DNA from: Bacillota bacterium
GTDB taxonomy: Bacteria; Bacillota; Clostridia; Clostridiales; Clostridiaceae
NCBI GenBank assembly: GCA_023440105.1
Contig: JAEXSY010000395.1
Span: forward strand, 1-5,907
Length of the DNA: 5,907 nt
Reading direction: 5' to 3'
This document shows, piece after piece, positions 5,292 to 5,907 of this stretch. The notes below the pieces were generated by a model, which saw nothing but the letters and a program-made list of their open reading frames with translations, searched no databases and was not told where the DNA came from. Within the stretch, counting starts at the first letter, position 1. Every line of letters begins with the position of its first letter. Position numbers and translations under genes: made by a program.

Positions 5292-5907
5292 ATGAATAGA
5301 AAGGATCATTTAACTATTATAGGCTTAGGACTAGGTAGTGTTATGCTTCTTTGGTCCATGACTATGGGCTCAGAGCTTATAATATTTTGGGATTTTGCTT
5401 CTGTAATCATAACAATAGGAGGTTCCTTCTGTGCTTTACTAGTCAATTACCCTATGAAGGATGTAAAAAATATATTTAAAGTAATGGCGGTATCTTTTAA
5501 GGATTCACCTAGATCAGGCATTGAGACTATAAATATATTTACTGAGCTTTCTAAAAAAGCCAGAAGAGAAGGATTACTTTCTCTAGAAGATGAGATTGTT
5601 ACACTTGAGGATGACTTTCTTAAGAAAGGACTTCAAATGGTTATAGATGGAATAGAACCAGAAACCATTAAGGATATTATGGAGCTAGAAATAAATGAAA
5701 TGGAGAATAGGCATAATGTGGGGATAGGGATACTAAAGGCCTGGGGAGGCTATGCACCTGCATTTGGTATGATAGGTACACTTATTGGACTTATTCAAAT
5801 GCTTGCTTACTTATCTGACTCCTCAGCAATTGCATCGGGAATGGCAAAGGCATTAATAACTACATTTTATGGTGCTATAATGGCTAACTTGGTATTTAAC
5901 CCTATGT
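5292..5907 (+). CDS. motA: Flagellar motor stator protein MotA, 5' part (3' end outside window)
   Basis: MotA is the inner-membrane stator subunit; with MotB it forms the ion channel that drives rotation. Translation from ATG 5292 (AGGAGG at 5279-5284, 7-base spacer) stays open to the window end, giving 205 of the usual 260-290 residues. Hydrophobic helices are visible at about 7-24 and 33-53, then the cytoplasmic loop with the family motif RREGLLSLE at 91-99, which carries the charged residues that contact FliG. The third helix begins at GGYAPAFGMIGTLIGLIQML (152-171), with Pro156 at the position of the functional proline Pro173 of E. coli MotA. The fourth begins at GMAKALITTFYGAIMANL (183-200). 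The sequence is cut just after VFNPM. Whether it uses protons or sodium cannot be told without MotB. The flagellar context makes an ExbB/TolQ relative unlikely. Confidence 0.96.
   Translation, partial: MNRKDHLTIIGLGLGSVMLLWSMTMGSELIIFWDFASVIITIGGSFCALLVNYPMKDVKNIFKVMAVSFKDSPRSGIETINIFTELSKKARREGLLSLEDEIVTLEDDFLKKGLQMVIDGIEPETIKDIMELEINEMENRHNVGIGILKAWGGYAPAFGMIGTLIGLIQMLAYLSDSSAIASGMAKALITTFYGAIMANLVFNPM

Overview
The window is a slice of a flagellar (fla/che-type) operon from an AT-rich, Gram-positive anaerobe of the Clostridia type. Three things point there: AT-rich codon use with many ATA, AGA and AGG codons; strong AGGAGG-like ribosome binding sites before most genes; and the gene order fliI-fliJ-fliK-flgD-(flagellar operon protein)-flgE-flbD-motA, which from memory matches clostridial flagellar operons such as that of Clostridioides difficile. 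The species cannot be named from the sequence alone. All eight genes are on the + strand and tightly spaced. The first (fliI) lacks its 5' part and the last (motA) lacks its 3' part. I see no promoter and no canonical rho-independent terminator, so the window probably lies inside one long transcript.

Layout: 1-747 is the C-terminal part of the export ATPase FliI; 756-1199 the FliJ stalk/chaperone protein; 1196-2521 the hook-length ruler FliK; 2533-3204 the hook cap FlgD; 3208-3603 a small conserved flagellar operon protein of unknown function; 3678-5030 the hook protein FlgE; 5089-5280 FlbD (SwrD-like); 5292 to the end the stator protein MotA. The genes form a logical series: export engine (FliI, FliJ), hook length control and cap (FliK, FlgD), hook subunit (FlgE), then motor power (FlbD, MotA, presumably followed by MotB outside the window).

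The two largest gaps flank flgE, and both carry RNA structure. The 74-base gap before flgE is GC-rich (29 of the 50 bases at 3601-3650 are G or C). It holds a 6-bp stem-loop, two palindromes and a segment complementary to the flgE Shine-Dalgarno. The 58-base gap after flgE has a perfect 12-bp hairpin with no U-tract; its loop and right arm are also perfectly complementary over 9 bases to the flbD Shine-Dalgarno region. The hook gene is therefore bracketed by possible post-transcriptional control elements. This is the most interesting non-coding signal in an otherwise conventional operon. I see no mobile element, CRISPR array, tRNA or rRNA.
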